The translations under genes and the position numbers were made by a program. Positions 8,944 through 17,468 of a DNA stretch of 64,000 nucleotides are shown one piece after another. Under the pieces are notes generated by a model, which saw only the letters and a list, made by a program, of their open reading frames with translations, was not told the DNA's origin and made no database searches. How positions within the stretch are numbered: the first letter of the stretch is position 1; each line of letters begins with the position of its first letter. Source of the stretch: Treponema sp. (GTDB taxonomy: Bacteria > Spirochaetota > Spirochaetia > Treponematales > Treponemataceae); the NCBI GenBank assembly GCA_024402535.1, contig JAKSTN010000006.1, forward strand, positions 1 to 64,000. The letters run 5' to 3'.

Positions 8944-9901
8944 CCTTTTTTACCATATCAATCAGCTCCGGCGGATTCAGAACTTTTACGGCATTTCCAA
9001 ATGGAAGCACCCAGTTACGAATCCGCTTAAGCTGTTTTCCTTCAAATGAAACCTTGAAACTGCCGTCTGAAAGAGTTTCGATTTTCTGGCCTGGGTGAAT
9101 AATATGAGTTTCCAGATAGTTATCCATTCGGGCATCAAACCAGAGTTCAATCTTCTTAGGCTCTTCTCCCCCGCCCCAGATTCCAAATACGGGATCAAAA
9201 TATTTCTCGGCTTTAAAATCCGCAGGTATTTCAAAGCTCTGGTCAGTTTCTTCAATTTCACTAATTCGAGCCAGCGAAAAAATTCTGATTTCTTTATGAT
9301 TATGACAGAAAGCAATCATGTACCAGTCTCCCTGGTCACAAACAATATGAAGCGGATTTGCATAACGCCGGGATCTTTCAGTCTGTCCTACAGATTTGTA
9401 AGAAAAGCAGATTGTGTGGCGATGTTTTAAGGCTTCAAAGACACCGTAAAAGGCTTTTTCATTTATTAAGGCAAGAGGTGCATTTACCGCACTGAAACGC
9501 TGCTCCAGAAAGGCAGTATTTACTGTGATTTTTTCTGGTAATAAGTCTGCCAGCTTTTCAAAAATGCCATTTATAGAATTACTTAAAGGGGTATTCTGAT
9601 ACTGTTCCAGCATAGGTTGAATCACAGACATAGCGAACAGTTCTCCTTCGGAAACCTCAATGCTTTTTACAAAGAAGGTCGGGTCAGAGTAATACCAGAA
9701 ATGTTCCTGTTCGTTATATTCCAGAGGAGCACGAAGGTAGTCCCTGAGATAATCCAGATCTCGCTGAACAGTAGAAGCGGAAACTTCCAGATAATCTGCC
9801 ATTATTTTTACTGTAGGACGCATGCCGTTACAAAAACCGTCATGAATAATACGGTCAATGGCTGCAATTCTGTTTGCTTTTAATTTACCTTCACGACTCA
9901 T
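8915..9901 (-). CDS. WYL-domain transcriptional regulator
   Basis: The protein has 328 residues. The N-terminus is a DeoR-like winged helix (about 10-60; MADYLEVSASTVQRDLDYLR) that recognises DNA. The middle holds a WYL domain (about 135-220) with NPLHIVCDQGDWYMIAFC and FSLARISEIE, the usual ligand- or nucleic-acid-sensing fold, and a WCX-like C-terminal extension follows. WYL proteins often regulate mobile-element and defence genes. The likely targets are the neighbouring accessory genes. This is the first of two WYL proteins here; the other starts at 49077. Confidence 0.85.
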   Translation of the reverse strand: MSREGKLKANRIAAIDRIIHDGFCNGMRPTVKIMADYLEVSASTVQRDLDYLRDYLRAPLEYNEQEHFWYYSDPTFFVKSIEVSEGELFAMSVIQPMLEQYQNTPLSNSINGIFEKLADLLPEKITVNTAFLEQRFSAVNAPLALINEKAFYGVFEALKHRHTICFSYKSVGQTERSRRYANPLHIVCDQGDWYMIAFCHNHKEIRIFSLARISEIEETDQSFEIPADFKAEKYFDPVFGIWGGGEEPKKIELWFDARMDNYLETHIIHPGQKIETLSDGSFKVSFEGKQLKRIRNWVLPFGNAVKVLNPPELIDMVKKVIQDLNDIY

Positions 9902-9937
9902 ATTTTTATTGTATCTTTCTTTTTCCTAATGGCAAGA

Positions 9938-10846
9938 TTAATTTGCTTTATAGCGTAAAAGCCATTTTTCAGTTTCACCATAGTAATTGTACTTTGGATT
10001 ATAATCCTTCCAAAAATTCTTCATCAAATAATCACAGTCAGTTCCTGCTTGAGGTTCAATGTAAAGCCAGGGAGCAGAATTATTTTTTCTTACTCGTACA
10101 AACAGATGATTCAGTCCGCTGTTTCTGACTAATTCGCAGGTTATTGCCCCTTTCTGATATTCAGAGGTTTCCCATAACTTATAAAAAATTAATGAATAAT
10201 CTATGCAGTTTATTTCCCCATCCCCAGTAACATCCCGAACTGTATTTTGGGTTTTTCTTAAGATTGTTTTTATTTGGGATTGGAAGTCTCTTTCGTCAAT
10301 TTCTTCTTTATGTTCGTCTTCATATTTCTGAAGGTTGGACTCCCCTGTTTTGAAGTTTTCTGATGCTAATGCTTTTATTGCACTTGCTTTATTTGAGTAA
10401 AAATCAGTAAGGTATCGATTATATACAGGATTATAAGTGTTCCAGTAATCCTCCATAAAATAGGGGCCATTTTCTGGTGCAGATGGTTCAATACATTCCC
10501 AGTTGTAGAAATGAGCATTTTCTCTGATTCGTATGAATACATGATTCATTTTCCCGTTGGGGTTTACGTTGTGAACTAGTTCGATATTAACTTCTGATAA
10601 ACCTTCCTTTATCCAAAGATTATAGAAAGTCAAAGCATAATCAAGACAGTTAATTTTTCTGTCATTGTTAATGTCTGAGATATACAGGCTGGTTTTTCGA
10701 AGAACTTTTGAAATATTACTTCTGTATTTTTTTTCAGAATAACTTAAGTTTTCAGGAAATTCATATGGTTCAAAGTCTTTAATGGATTGGGCATGAAATC
10801 CGGTAATCATAAAAATAAAAAGCCCGAGACAGATTAATTTTTTCAT
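9938..10846 (-). CDS. Secreted protein made of two tandem EF-hand/Cys-His modules
   Basis: The protein has 302 residues with an N-terminal signal peptide (MKKLICLGLFIFMITGFHAQ). An internal duplication gives two modules of about 130 residues. Each has a dockerin-like calcium loop running into a cysteine (DINNDRKINCLDY and DVTGDGEINCIDY), then LVxN, an NHVFIRIR or NHLFVRVR strand with a conserved His, a W-x-C/Y-IEP strand, and DYWNTYNPxYNxY. The C-H-E order resembles the transglutaminase or papain-like fold, but I cannot prove a catalytic role; a calcium-binding structural role is the alternative. TTTGGAGG precedes the ATG. It is probably periplasmic or extracellular. Confidence 0.75.
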   Translation of the reverse strand: MKKLICLGLFIFMITGFHAQSIKDFEPYEFPENLSYSEKKYRSNISKVLRKTSLYISDINNDRKINCLDYALTFYNLWIKEGLSEVNIELVHNVNPNGKMNHVFIRIRENAHFYNWECIEPSAPENGPYFMEDYWNTYNPVYNRYLTDFYSNKASAIKALASENFKTGESNLQKYEDEHKEEIDERDFQSQIKTILRKTQNTVRDVTGDGEINCIDYSLIFYKLWETSEYQKGAITCELVRNSGLNHLFVRVRKNNSAPWLYIEPQAGTDCDYLMKNFWKDYNPKYNYYGETEKWLLRYKAN

Positions 10847-10888
10847 TTATACCTCCAAAGAATCGATTCTGAATAAACAATACTTGAA

Positions 10889-10954
10889 GGGGTTACTCAG
10901 GCAATGACAAAGCCCTTCACTATTAGTATGGGTTCACCACTCTATGAGTGACCC
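10889..10954. promoter_or_regulatory. Copy 2 of the shared upstream motif, with an inverted relative
   Basis: Positions 10933-10954 repeat the motif at 7693-7714 with one mismatch. A related, oppositely oriented stretch begins at about 10889 (GGGGTTACTCA). The region lies in the divergent gap between the secreted protein (minus) and the 104-residue protein (plus), so it is a plausible operator for one or both. Confidence 0.45.
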
Positions 10955-10990
10955 CAAGACTTATACTTCAAATTAATAGAAGGAGGATTT

Positions 10991-11305
10991 ATGAATAGAT
11001 CTGATTTTAAAACTCTGGCATTTCACCTGGCAAATTGTCTGCAAAACCGGCAGGAAGGTCGTTGTAAAACAAATGGCTGCAATAATTGCAGTGTAACGGA
11101 TATGAGAATTTTTGAAGGCTTAACTCCAATTGAGTTAACCCAAATTCGGGATGAGGCAGAAGCCATTCTTAAGTATTCAAAAGTAAGAGCAGAACATGAA
11201 GAGAAACGATTAAAGAAAATAAAGAAGGCCTGGACAGTTTTCTGGATTACTGTTGTTATTGGAGTATTCCTAATTGCCCGGGCCTGGATTATTGCTTTGA
11301 CTTAA
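10991..11305 (+). CDS. Small membrane protein with N-terminal cysteine knuckle (third family member)
   Basis: The protein has 104 residues. The N-terminus has C16-x8-C-x4-C-x2-C (GRCKTNGCNNC), close to the pattern of the two paralogues at 7757 and 8362. The C-terminus is a single membrane helix (VFWITVVIGVFLIARAWII). A strong GGAGG precedes the ATG. The protein could tether the metal-binding head to the membrane. It shares the upstream motif with the first paralogue, which supports a common regulon. Confidence 0.75.
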   Translation: MNRSDFKTLAFHLANCLQNRQEGRCKTNGCNNCSVTDMRIFEGLTPIELTQIRDEAEAILKYSKVRAEHEEKRLKKIKKAWTVFWITVVIGVFLIARAWIIALT

Positions 11306-11385
11306 TAGAAACTTCCGTATATTACGCAGATTTCCAAGCACCAGAAAAATATTACCCCAACGGTTGTTAAAAAAGCTCCAAACAT
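11302..11385 (-). CDS. 27-residue hydrophobic peptide
   Basis: A 27-codon frame starts at ATG 11385 with a perfect AGGAGG 6 nt upstream and ends at TAA 11302-11304, overlapping the end of the convergent 104-residue gene by 4 bp. The product (starts MFGAFLTTVGVIFFW, ends VIYGSFY) is almost entirely hydrophobic and should form one membrane helix. It could be a type I toxin-like peptide or a small membrane regulator. A weak relative of the shared motif lies about 30-50 bp upstream on the same strand. Confidence 0.55.
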   Translation of the reverse strand: MFGAFLTTVGVIFFWCLEICVIYGSFY

Positions 11386-11962
11386 TTTGTGCCTCCTGAT
11401 ATAAGGAAGTTTACGACCTGGGGTATGTCAAATAGTGAAGGAGTAAAAAATAATATAAGTGGAACTATGTTGACTAAAAGGTGATTGAAGAAGAAAGTCC
11501 CTCGGATAATTTTCTATGGTTAATAAAATTTCGTGCGAATTTGCTCCTACAGTAAATTTCCTTGTACTATCTAAAGAAATTGTGTAATCTTTTGAAATTG
11601 TAAGTATATTTTAATGATACTTTGGAGGTCTTTACTGTTTCAGTGGTTTTATTTTTTTATTGTTTCGTTAGTAACTTCTGTTAGTGTCAGTAGAAAATTA
11701 CTATTACGATTTTCCCTTTGCGAACTATGATATGAGTGAGTTTTAACACCTTTTTTTTTAGTTAAATTTTCAAAACAACATTCTTTTCTTTCGTGTTTCT
11801 CTTCTTTATCATCCAGCCATATTCCAAGAGTTCTTTCTTATATATGAGAAGAATAATTCAGAGGAAAAACAGCAATGTCTTTGATTTCATCGTATGTGGA
11901 TTTGAGAGTATCACTACTATGCTCTATTATGTATTCCCAAAGCTTTACTTATTTGCTTATAT
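11386..11962. other. Gene-poor AT-rich gap with a degraded reading frame
   Basis: No intact gene is seen here. On the minus strand a frame from about 11590 down to 11424 lacks a credible start and reads like a decayed Ig-like fragment (contains TISLDSTRKFTVG and EILLTIENYPRDF). A stretch at 11720-11735 resembles the shared motif in part (ATATGAGTGAG). The rest is T-rich with no stable hairpin that I can see. Confidence 0.35.
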
Positions 11963-13354
11963 CTATTCTTTCATAAAGATATAATCTAGTATTTTTTTTA
12001 TGATTTCTTCATTAGGTTTTTGTTTCATTCCTCTGATACGGATTCCATAATTTCCTTGATTTTTACCTTTGGATACTTGAGTTATGCTAATATTCAGATT
12101 ATTTGAAAGGTCTAACCATCCTGGAAAGCTAGAAAAAGATTTTTTTGATTTATATATGATACTCCACATTTTTTCAATATTTGAAGCTTTAGGTTTTCCA
12201 AGCCATTTGTTAGAATGATTAAAACAGATTACAGAGATATATTCATTCTCATAACTCAATAATTTTTCAGAAAAACCTTTATCGATAGGTCCTTTTTGAT
12301 ATTCAGCTAATTCTTTATAAAAATCTGAGTTAGCAACAAATGTCTTGTTGTTAGGAGCTGAAGCAACAATATAAACCTTTTTATTTTTTTTCTGTTCACT
12401 GCTAATATTATGCTTTGGCAGGATGGGTGTATTATTTGATACTATTGATGAGCTATAAACAAAATTTGGTAAATGAACAGAACCTAAGGAGCTGATAGAC
12501 TCAGAAGATATTAAAGCTGGGTCAGATAATGCAGCTTTCAAAAAATCAAGATATATATCTCCATATATTTCATAAGCACGTCTTCGCATAAAATTTATCA
12601 GATATGGATTCTCCCCTATTTTAGAAACAGATATATGCTTTGAATTTGGAACCAAGAAATAATTTATAGGATCTACGAATCTCAGAAAATGAGCACGTGC
12701 TATTTTTTTATCTTCTTCACTTAATTGATAATCCAGATATCTTTCCATGAATCCTCTTTTATTAGTTTCCCAATCATGTTGATTTCCAGCAGTAAAAATA
12801 TCATTTATATTCTTTGATTCAAAATGAAAAAATGGTTCATCATTTACAGCCACAATATGTGCTAAGTACCAATTTTGTGTATAGAACCTTTGATTATAGG
12901 GAGAATTAGTAAAAGCTGCTTTATTTTTTTCTACATTAGTCTTACCCATAAAAGAAAATAAGGAAAATTTTCTTTCCGTAAACATTTTTTTAAAATCTTC
13001 ATATTCTGGCACAAAGTCATAATATGCCATGGTGTAAATAATTCTTGCAAAGAAATTTGTAGCAAATGCATATGTGAAACCATCTTTCATTTTAGTTTGC
13101 ATGCCACGACGAGTATCCCATTCTCCATTTAATTTTCGACTTTCGTAAAGACGACAAAGTAAAACTGATTTAGGATCATTAGCATATTTAACAAGAAGTT
13201 TATGCCATTTTATAATGGTATTAGAATTTTGGGGTAAGATCGGTGAAACGCATTGGTTGAAAAAATCGATTACTGTTTCAGATTTGCCAGTAGGGACATC
13301 AGGGAATATAAACCTATTATTATCAGATATAAATTCTTTAATTGTATTAATCAT
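11963..13354 (-). CDS. Unidentified 463-residue protein in an AT-rich accessory block
   Basis: The protein has 463 residues, with no signal peptide or membrane helix. Conserved-looking stretches are DTRRGMQTKMKDGFTYAF, WYLAHIVAVNDEPFFHF, and an RAHFLRFVDPINYFLVPNS segment near residue 235. The C-terminal part has KWLGKPKASNIEKMW and a basic end. I do not recognise the family. Codon use is very AT-rich, like the two genes after it and unlike the neighbouring topB gene, which suggests acquisition as a block. A nuclease or antiphage role is only a guess from context. Confidence 0.65.
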   Translation of the reverse strand: MINTIKEFISDNNRFIFPDVPTGKSETVIDFFNQCVSPILPQNSNTIIKWHKLLVKYANDPKSVLLCRLYESRKLNGEWDTRRGMQTKMKDGFTYAFATNFFARIIYTMAYYDFVPEYEDFKKMFTERKFSLFSFMGKTNVEKNKAAFTNSPYNQRFYTQNWYLAHIVAVNDEPFFHFESKNINDIFTAGNQHDWETNKRGFMERYLDYQLSEEDKKIARAHFLRFVDPINYFLVPNSKHISVSKIGENPYLINFMRRRAYEIYGDIYLDFLKAALSDPALISSESISSLGSVHLPNFVYSSSIVSNNTPILPKHNISSEQKKNKKVYIVASAPNNKTFVANSDFYKELAEYQKGPIDKGFSEKLLSYENEYISVICFNHSNKWLGKPKASNIEKMWSIIYKSKKSFSSFPGWLDLSNNLNISITQVSKGKNQGNYGIRIRGMKQKPNEEIIKKILDYIFMKE

Positions 13355-13418
13355 TATTTATTCCTATACAAAATAATTATGACACAAAAACTACAAAGGT
13401 ATTAAAAGAATGTGATTT

Positions 13419-14138
13419 TTAACATATTTTATTATATCCTGAATGTCTATTGCCACCTCTTGTTCTTCGAACCAAAGAATATGAAGGGATTGTACTGGTA
13501 TATATATCATGAATGAAATTTATTAGATTGGACCTGATAAAACTTTTTATTTCGGCTTTAAGTTTATAATCTACGCTATCATTTCTCAGTAAGTTTTTTA
13601 GCCATTTTTCACATTCTTTACGGCTTACATATTTATATTGAAATTTTGCTATTTCGAATTGAGTCTTGTAATCATTATTGTTTATTGCGTTATCCAAGAG
13701 CATGTTATAAATTTCTTTGTATAGAGACCACACTTTCTTGCAGATTTCATCTTTAATTGAGAAACTCTTATTTTCTCGTATATTTACTATCCAATATAAT
13801 GCGTTCATATAATTTTTTGCTTCTAAATAATGATTTAATACCTTAATCTGTAAATTTATATTCCAAGGTTTTCCATATATTATTAATAATTCTTCATCGT
13901 AGTAAATCCAGTAATTTTCATTGTCAATAAATCTTAAAATTTTCTTTGAAGCTGTAGTTTTTAAATTTTCTATATTATTTTTAATTTTTGGAAATTTACT
14001 TATGTTTGTGTTTTTACTTATTTGTTCTAGATAATAGTAGGCTGCAATAAAATCTTTTTTTTCGAAATAATACTCTTTTGCAATTGAATAATGTGAGAAT
14101 AAATTTTTCTTATTTGTATATACTGTATTATTATTCAA
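13419..14138 (-). CDS. Unidentified 239-residue helical repeat protein
   Basis: The start is a TTG at 14138, with AGGAGAA about 8 nt upstream and no better ATG in frame. The protein is rich in Y, N, K and I and appears to be all-helical, with TPR-like pairs in the first half (YFEKKDFIAAYYYLEQI and HYLEAKNYMNALYWIVNI). The basic C-terminus ends RRTRGGNRHSGYNKIC. No enzymatic motif is visible. It lies between two other AT-rich unknowns in the same orientation and is probably co-transcribed with them. Confidence 0.6.
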   Translation of the reverse strand: MNNNTVYTNKKNLFSHYSIAKEYYFEKKDFIAAYYYLEQISKNTNISKFPKIKNNIENLKTTASKKILRFIDNENYWIYYDEELLIIYGKPWNINLQIKVLNHYLEAKNYMNALYWIVNIRENKSFSIKDEICKKVWSLYKEIYNMLLDNAINNNDYKTQFEIAKFQYKYVSRKECEKWLKNLLRNDSVDYKLKAEIKSFIRSNLINFIHDIYTSTIPSYSLVRRTRGGNRHSGYNKIC

Positions 14139-14224
14139 TAATTTTCTCCTATTGGTTTTATGATAATAAATATATTATATAATCAATTAGAGAAGGTCGG
14201 AAAAATACGACTTTTTAAAATTTC

Positions 14225-15163
14225 TTACAGTATTGAATTTCCTAGGGGGGGTAGACCTCTTTTTTCTAGTTCATTATTAATATTGAATATATCGAATTTA
14301 TGATTACAAATATAGTATTGGATTATAAGGTCTTTTTCTTCTGAATTCGAAAATGCATAGCCATATGAAGCTAGAAAGGAAACCGATTCATTTAATTCTA
14401 AGTTAAGAACAATGGATATGCTTATAGTCTGGTACTTTCTTTGTAATATTTTTTCAGGCTGTTTTGAATAATTTCCAAAACGATTTGAGTAGTCTTGTTT
14501 TGAAATACCAGCTTGTTTATAAACTCCAGATGTTTTCTTTTCTTTTTCTTTTATATATTTATTTAGTAAATCGTAGGCAGAATCATTTTTAAATTCTTTT
14601 ATAAATTCATTTAATGAAAGTTTTTTTGCTTTGTCTATAATATTTTCTATTTTATTTATGATTACTGTATCTGGCGTAGGCAATGAGTTGATAGTTTTAA
14701 AACAATTCATTGTGGAGTTTATATTTTCCTTGGTTCCATAGAAATAAACTTTTATATCAAACTTTGAAAATTTAAAAAAATCTATTCCTTTATTTATGAA
14801 TTTTGATATGAAGTAAGTGTCATAAAAACTATTATTATAGATAGATATAGGAATTGCTATCGTGAAATTGTTTTTATGACTTTTTGAAAAGAGAAATGAA
14901 ATAGTATCAATTACAGATAATGCATGTATTTCAGAATTTAATAAGGATAGTGTATCTTTTTTTAATGATAACTTGATGTTACATTTTGGGTTATTAGAAT
15001 TTTTTAATAAATCAGGATTTTCTGGAAAAATAACCTGTATTTGTGTTTTCATGAAATCATAGATATTTGGGGATTCATGCGGTTTCTTATCATGAGAACA
15101 GGATAGTAAAAAATCCAGGGGAATGTTTTTGAATTTTTGATTATCTGAAAAAAATATTTCCAT
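14225..15163 (-). CDS. Macro-domain-associated C-terminal HTH-like module with a divergent N-terminal domain
   Basis: The protein has 312 residues. The last 110 or so (VYKQAGISKQDYSNRFGN to GLPPLGNSIL) match the XRE-like tail that I know from many macro-domain proteins, where it reads YKKANIDRKLFSKIRSN and ends FAFDQPLLG. The N-terminal half has IAIPISIYNN followed by an alpha-beta pattern and a VYFYG strand, like the end of a macro fold, but lacks the usual glycine-rich ADP-ribose loop. It may be a catalytically dead or highly divergent macro-like protein. No Shine-Dalgarno is evident. An NAD-linked conflict role is inferred. Confidence 0.6.
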   Translation of the reverse strand: MEIFFSDNQKFKNIPLDFLLSCSHDKKPHESPNIYDFMKTQIQVIFPENPDLLKNSNNPKCNIKLSLKKDTLSLLNSEIHALSVIDTISFLFSKSHKNNFTIAIPISIYNNSFYDTYFISKFINKGIDFFKFSKFDIKVYFYGTKENINSTMNCFKTINSLPTPDTVIINKIENIIDKAKKLSLNEFIKEFKNDSAYDLLNKYIKEKEKKTSGVYKQAGISKQDYSNRFGNYSKQPEKILQRKYQTISISIVLNLELNESVSFLASYGYAFSNSEEKDLIIQYYICNHKFDIFNINNELEKRGLPPLGNSIL

Positions 15164-15258
15164 GAACTATAATGCTAGTGATTAGGATTCATTAAGTTAT
15201 TAAATCTAACCACTTACATTATAGTCTTTTTTTAATATTATTGTCATTAAAAATATTT

Positions 15259-15426
15259 TTATTTATCCTTCACCGCTTCCTCCATCAACCTCATTGACCG
15301 TCTCACCACCCTTTTAATCGTTTCTCTTTCCTGTCGTTCTGCAATAAAAAAGGTATTTCCAAATACCTGCAATTTGTAAATTTTGAAACCGTTATGTTCA
15401 AAAAGGAATATTGCATTTGAGGTCAT
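15259..15426 (-). CDS. 55-residue protein translationally coupled to topB
   Basis: The ATG at 15426 overlaps the topB stop codon in an ATGA arrangement, and GGAGG within the end of topB lies 5 nt upstream, so coupling is likely. A longer in-frame reading to 15510 exists but lacks support. The product begins MTSNAIFLFEHNGFKIYKL, contains FIAERQERE, and ends in a basic helix (VVRRSMRLMEEAVKDK). The family is unknown. Confidence 0.65.
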   Translation of the reverse strand: MTSNAIFLFEHNGFKIYKLQVFGNTFFIAERQERETIKRVVRRSMRLMEEAVKDK

Positions 15427-17186
15427 GAGGCCTCCGTTATTCCGTTTTTGATGAAGGTCGTTATTTCTTCCAGAAATGCGGCGGGGTTTTCGAAAAGTTT
15501 CTCCTCCCATTTTCTGGTTTCTCCGCTGTTGGCCAGAGTTTTAAAATTGGTTTCGTTTAACATTTCCAAAAGTCTTTCCCCGTTGCTGGTGATCAGTAAA
15601 TTTTTACCTTCCATCTGGATGAAATTGTTCTTTATGAGTTTGGGAATAAAAATATGGCGGGTTGCAGGAGTTCCAAGTCCTGCAATTTTTTTTCCGTCCT
15701 CATTTTTAGGATTTTCCATAAAACTCAAAATGGAAGCTTCATTAAAAAGCTTTTTTGGTTTTGTGTATTTTTCCAGGGCTTCCACTTTGTTTAAGTGAAG
15801 ATTATTAATGTCAAAATCCAGAAGTTCCTGTTCTGTTTCAGTTTTTTCTTCGGGTTCGGATTCTTTTTCAATCCGGCGAAATTTTTTCCAGCCTTTTTCT
15901 AAAACCTTCTGCCCTTTTACTTCGAAATTGTTCCCCTGAATTTCCAGCTTAATTTCTGTTTTTTCCACTTTGCAGGCAGGTGCAAAGGCCAGCATAAATC
16001 TTTCAAGAATCAAAAAGAAAATTTGTTCTTCTTCTACGGTAGCGTTTGCCGGTATTTTTTTAAGGGGAATAATGGCATGATGAGCTTCCAGCTTGGAATC
16101 ATTAAATATTCTTTTGTTTGTGCCATCTACAATTCCAAAAGTATGAAGACAGAAATATTCCGGGCATTCACTTATAAACTTCATAAAAAGATCAGAGCAA
16201 AGCTGAACATTTTCTTCTCCCATTACTCGGGAAGGTGTTCTTGGATAAGAAACACATTTATATTTTTCGTAAAGATTCTGAATGATAGAAAGTGTCATTT
16301 CTGCAGAATATCCATAAACCTTAAACGCGTCCTTTTGAAGATCATTCAGGTTATAAAGCAAAGGAGGATTAATTTCTTTCTGCTCCTTCTTTACATCAAG
16401 AACTTTTGTTTTATGCCCGTGCAGACTGTAAAACTCTGGCAGCTTGGAAGTATCAGAGAAACGGGAATTTTCATTTTCGTTATAAACTCCCCGAACTTTA
16501 ATATCAGTCTCTGGAATTTCAAAAATTGCTTCGTAGTTATAATATTTTTCCTTTTTGAAATTCTTTACTTCCTGGCAGCGATCTTTTATGGCAGAAAGCA
16601 CTGCAGTCTGTACTCTGCCCACTGGGAACAATGTCCCAGATTTATTTGTAATGAAGCGAGTCACATTTATTCCAACCAGCCAGTCAGCCTTTTGTCTTGC
16701 AAAGCCTTCTTCTGCAAGTTTGTCATAGTTCGAAAGTGGTTTTGCATTTTTGATACCGTCAATAATTACGGAAGGAATTAAAGCCTGGGAAACCCAGAAA
16801 CGAAAGATCTTTGAATAGTCAGTAATTCCAGCTTTTAAAAGGCATTCCCGGGCAATAATTTCACCTTCCCTGTCGGCATCGGTAGCAATCAGAATCGTAT
16901 TATTTTTATGCTTTTTAAGAAGTGCAATAACATTTTTTTCCACATCTTTTGCAGCCGGATTTACAACATAAGAAAATTTATCTGGAAGAATCGGTAGGTT
17001 TTTCCAGCTTTTAAAACGGGAATCGTAAAATGCAGGTTCGGCTAAATTATAAAGATGCCCTACGCAGTTTGTGATGATAGTTTTTCCATCCTGAGATTTA
17101 TAAATTTTTTCTGATGGACAATAACTGCAGTTAAGTGCCGCTGCAAAGTCTTTTGCGACGCTTGGTTTCTCTGTGAGAATTAACAA
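15423..17186 (-). CDS. topB: DNA topoisomerase III (type IA), plasmid-borne
   Basis: The protein has 587 residues from a TTG at 17186 that follows GGGGAG; this start places LILTEKPSVAK at the N-terminus, as expected for the Toprim fold. The acidic triad DADREGE is at about 103-109 and the catalytic tyrosine is Tyr314 in SYPRTPSR. It lacks the C-terminal zinc ribbons of longer relatives. Plasmid type IA enzymes decatenate or relax DNA and are common in conjugation modules. It diverges from the relaxase gene across a candidate oriT. The leader carries the TGCCCAGGTG motif next to the Shine-Dalgarno. Confidence 0.93.
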   Translation of the reverse strand: MLILTEKPSVAKDFAAALNCSYCPSEKIYKSQDGKTIITNCVGHLYNLAEPAFYDSRFKSWKNLPILPDKFSYVVNPAAKDVEKNVIALLKKHKNNTILIATDADREGEIIARECLLKAGITDYSKIFRFWVSQALIPSVIIDGIKNAKPLSNYDKLAEEGFARQKADWLVGINVTRFITNKSGTLFPVGRVQTAVLSAIKDRCQEVKNFKKEKYYNYEAIFEIPETDIKVRGVYNENENSRFSDTSKLPEFYSLHGHKTKVLDVKKEQKEINPPLLYNLNDLQKDAFKVYGYSAEMTLSIIQNLYEKYKCVSYPRTPSRVMGEENVQLCSDLFMKFISECPEYFCLHTFGIVDGTNKRIFNDSKLEAHHAIIPLKKIPANATVEEEQIFFLILERFMLAFAPACKVEKTEIKLEIQGNNFEVKGQKVLEKGWKKFRRIEKESEPEEKTETEQELLDFDINNLHLNKVEALEKYTKPKKLFNEASILSFMENPKNEDGKKIAGLGTPATRHIFIPKLIKNNFIQMEGKNLLITSNGERLLEMLNETNFKTLANSGETRKWEEKLFENPAAFLEEITTFIKNGITEAS

Positions 17187-17196
17187 ATCAGCTCCC

Positions 17197-17206
17197 CACC
17201 TGGGCA
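17197..17206 (-). promoter_or_regulatory. TGCCCAGGTG leader site of topB
   Basis: On the minus strand TGCCCAGGTG runs directly into the GGGGAG ribosome-binding site and ends 10 nt before the TTG start codon. The same 10-mer holds the same position before virB8. Confidence 0.55.
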
Positions 17207-17453
17207 GGCAGAAGAACTTGCTAAAAATCATAGTAGTACATTCTAGAATCTTTGACAATACAAATATAAAACTATCTCCCCTTTTGAAATCCCCCCCGCG
17301 GATTTCGACAAGATAAGGGTGTAAAGTGACAGGCTCTGAGCCCAGTGTTTTCGGGCCTTCTCGTGTAAAGTATTGATATGCGTGTAAAGTTGATGAAGAA
17401 TCTGAAAAATTGACTTAAAAACAATCTTTCAGTAGATTATTTCCTGCCCGAAT

Positions 17454-17468
17454 TTTGATGCATGCCCA
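17454..17468 (+). promoter_or_regulatory. Leader site of the relaxase gene complementary to the 59.7-kb leader RNA
   Basis: The 15 bases TTTGATGCATGCCCA recur at 59668-59682. They end about 5 nt before the AAAGGA ribosome-binding site of the relaxase gene. A minus-strand RNA from 59.7 kb would be perfectly complementary to this stretch. Confidence 0.5.

Noticed and set aside
11793..11984. A 63-codon plus-strand frame near 11.8 kb
   Set aside because: Low-complexity hydrophobic translation of T-rich DNA with no ribosome-binding site.
16023..16781. A 252-codon plus-strand frame opposite topB
   Set aside because: It is fully antisense to the conserved topoisomerase, its product has no recognisable domain, and it lacks a credible start.
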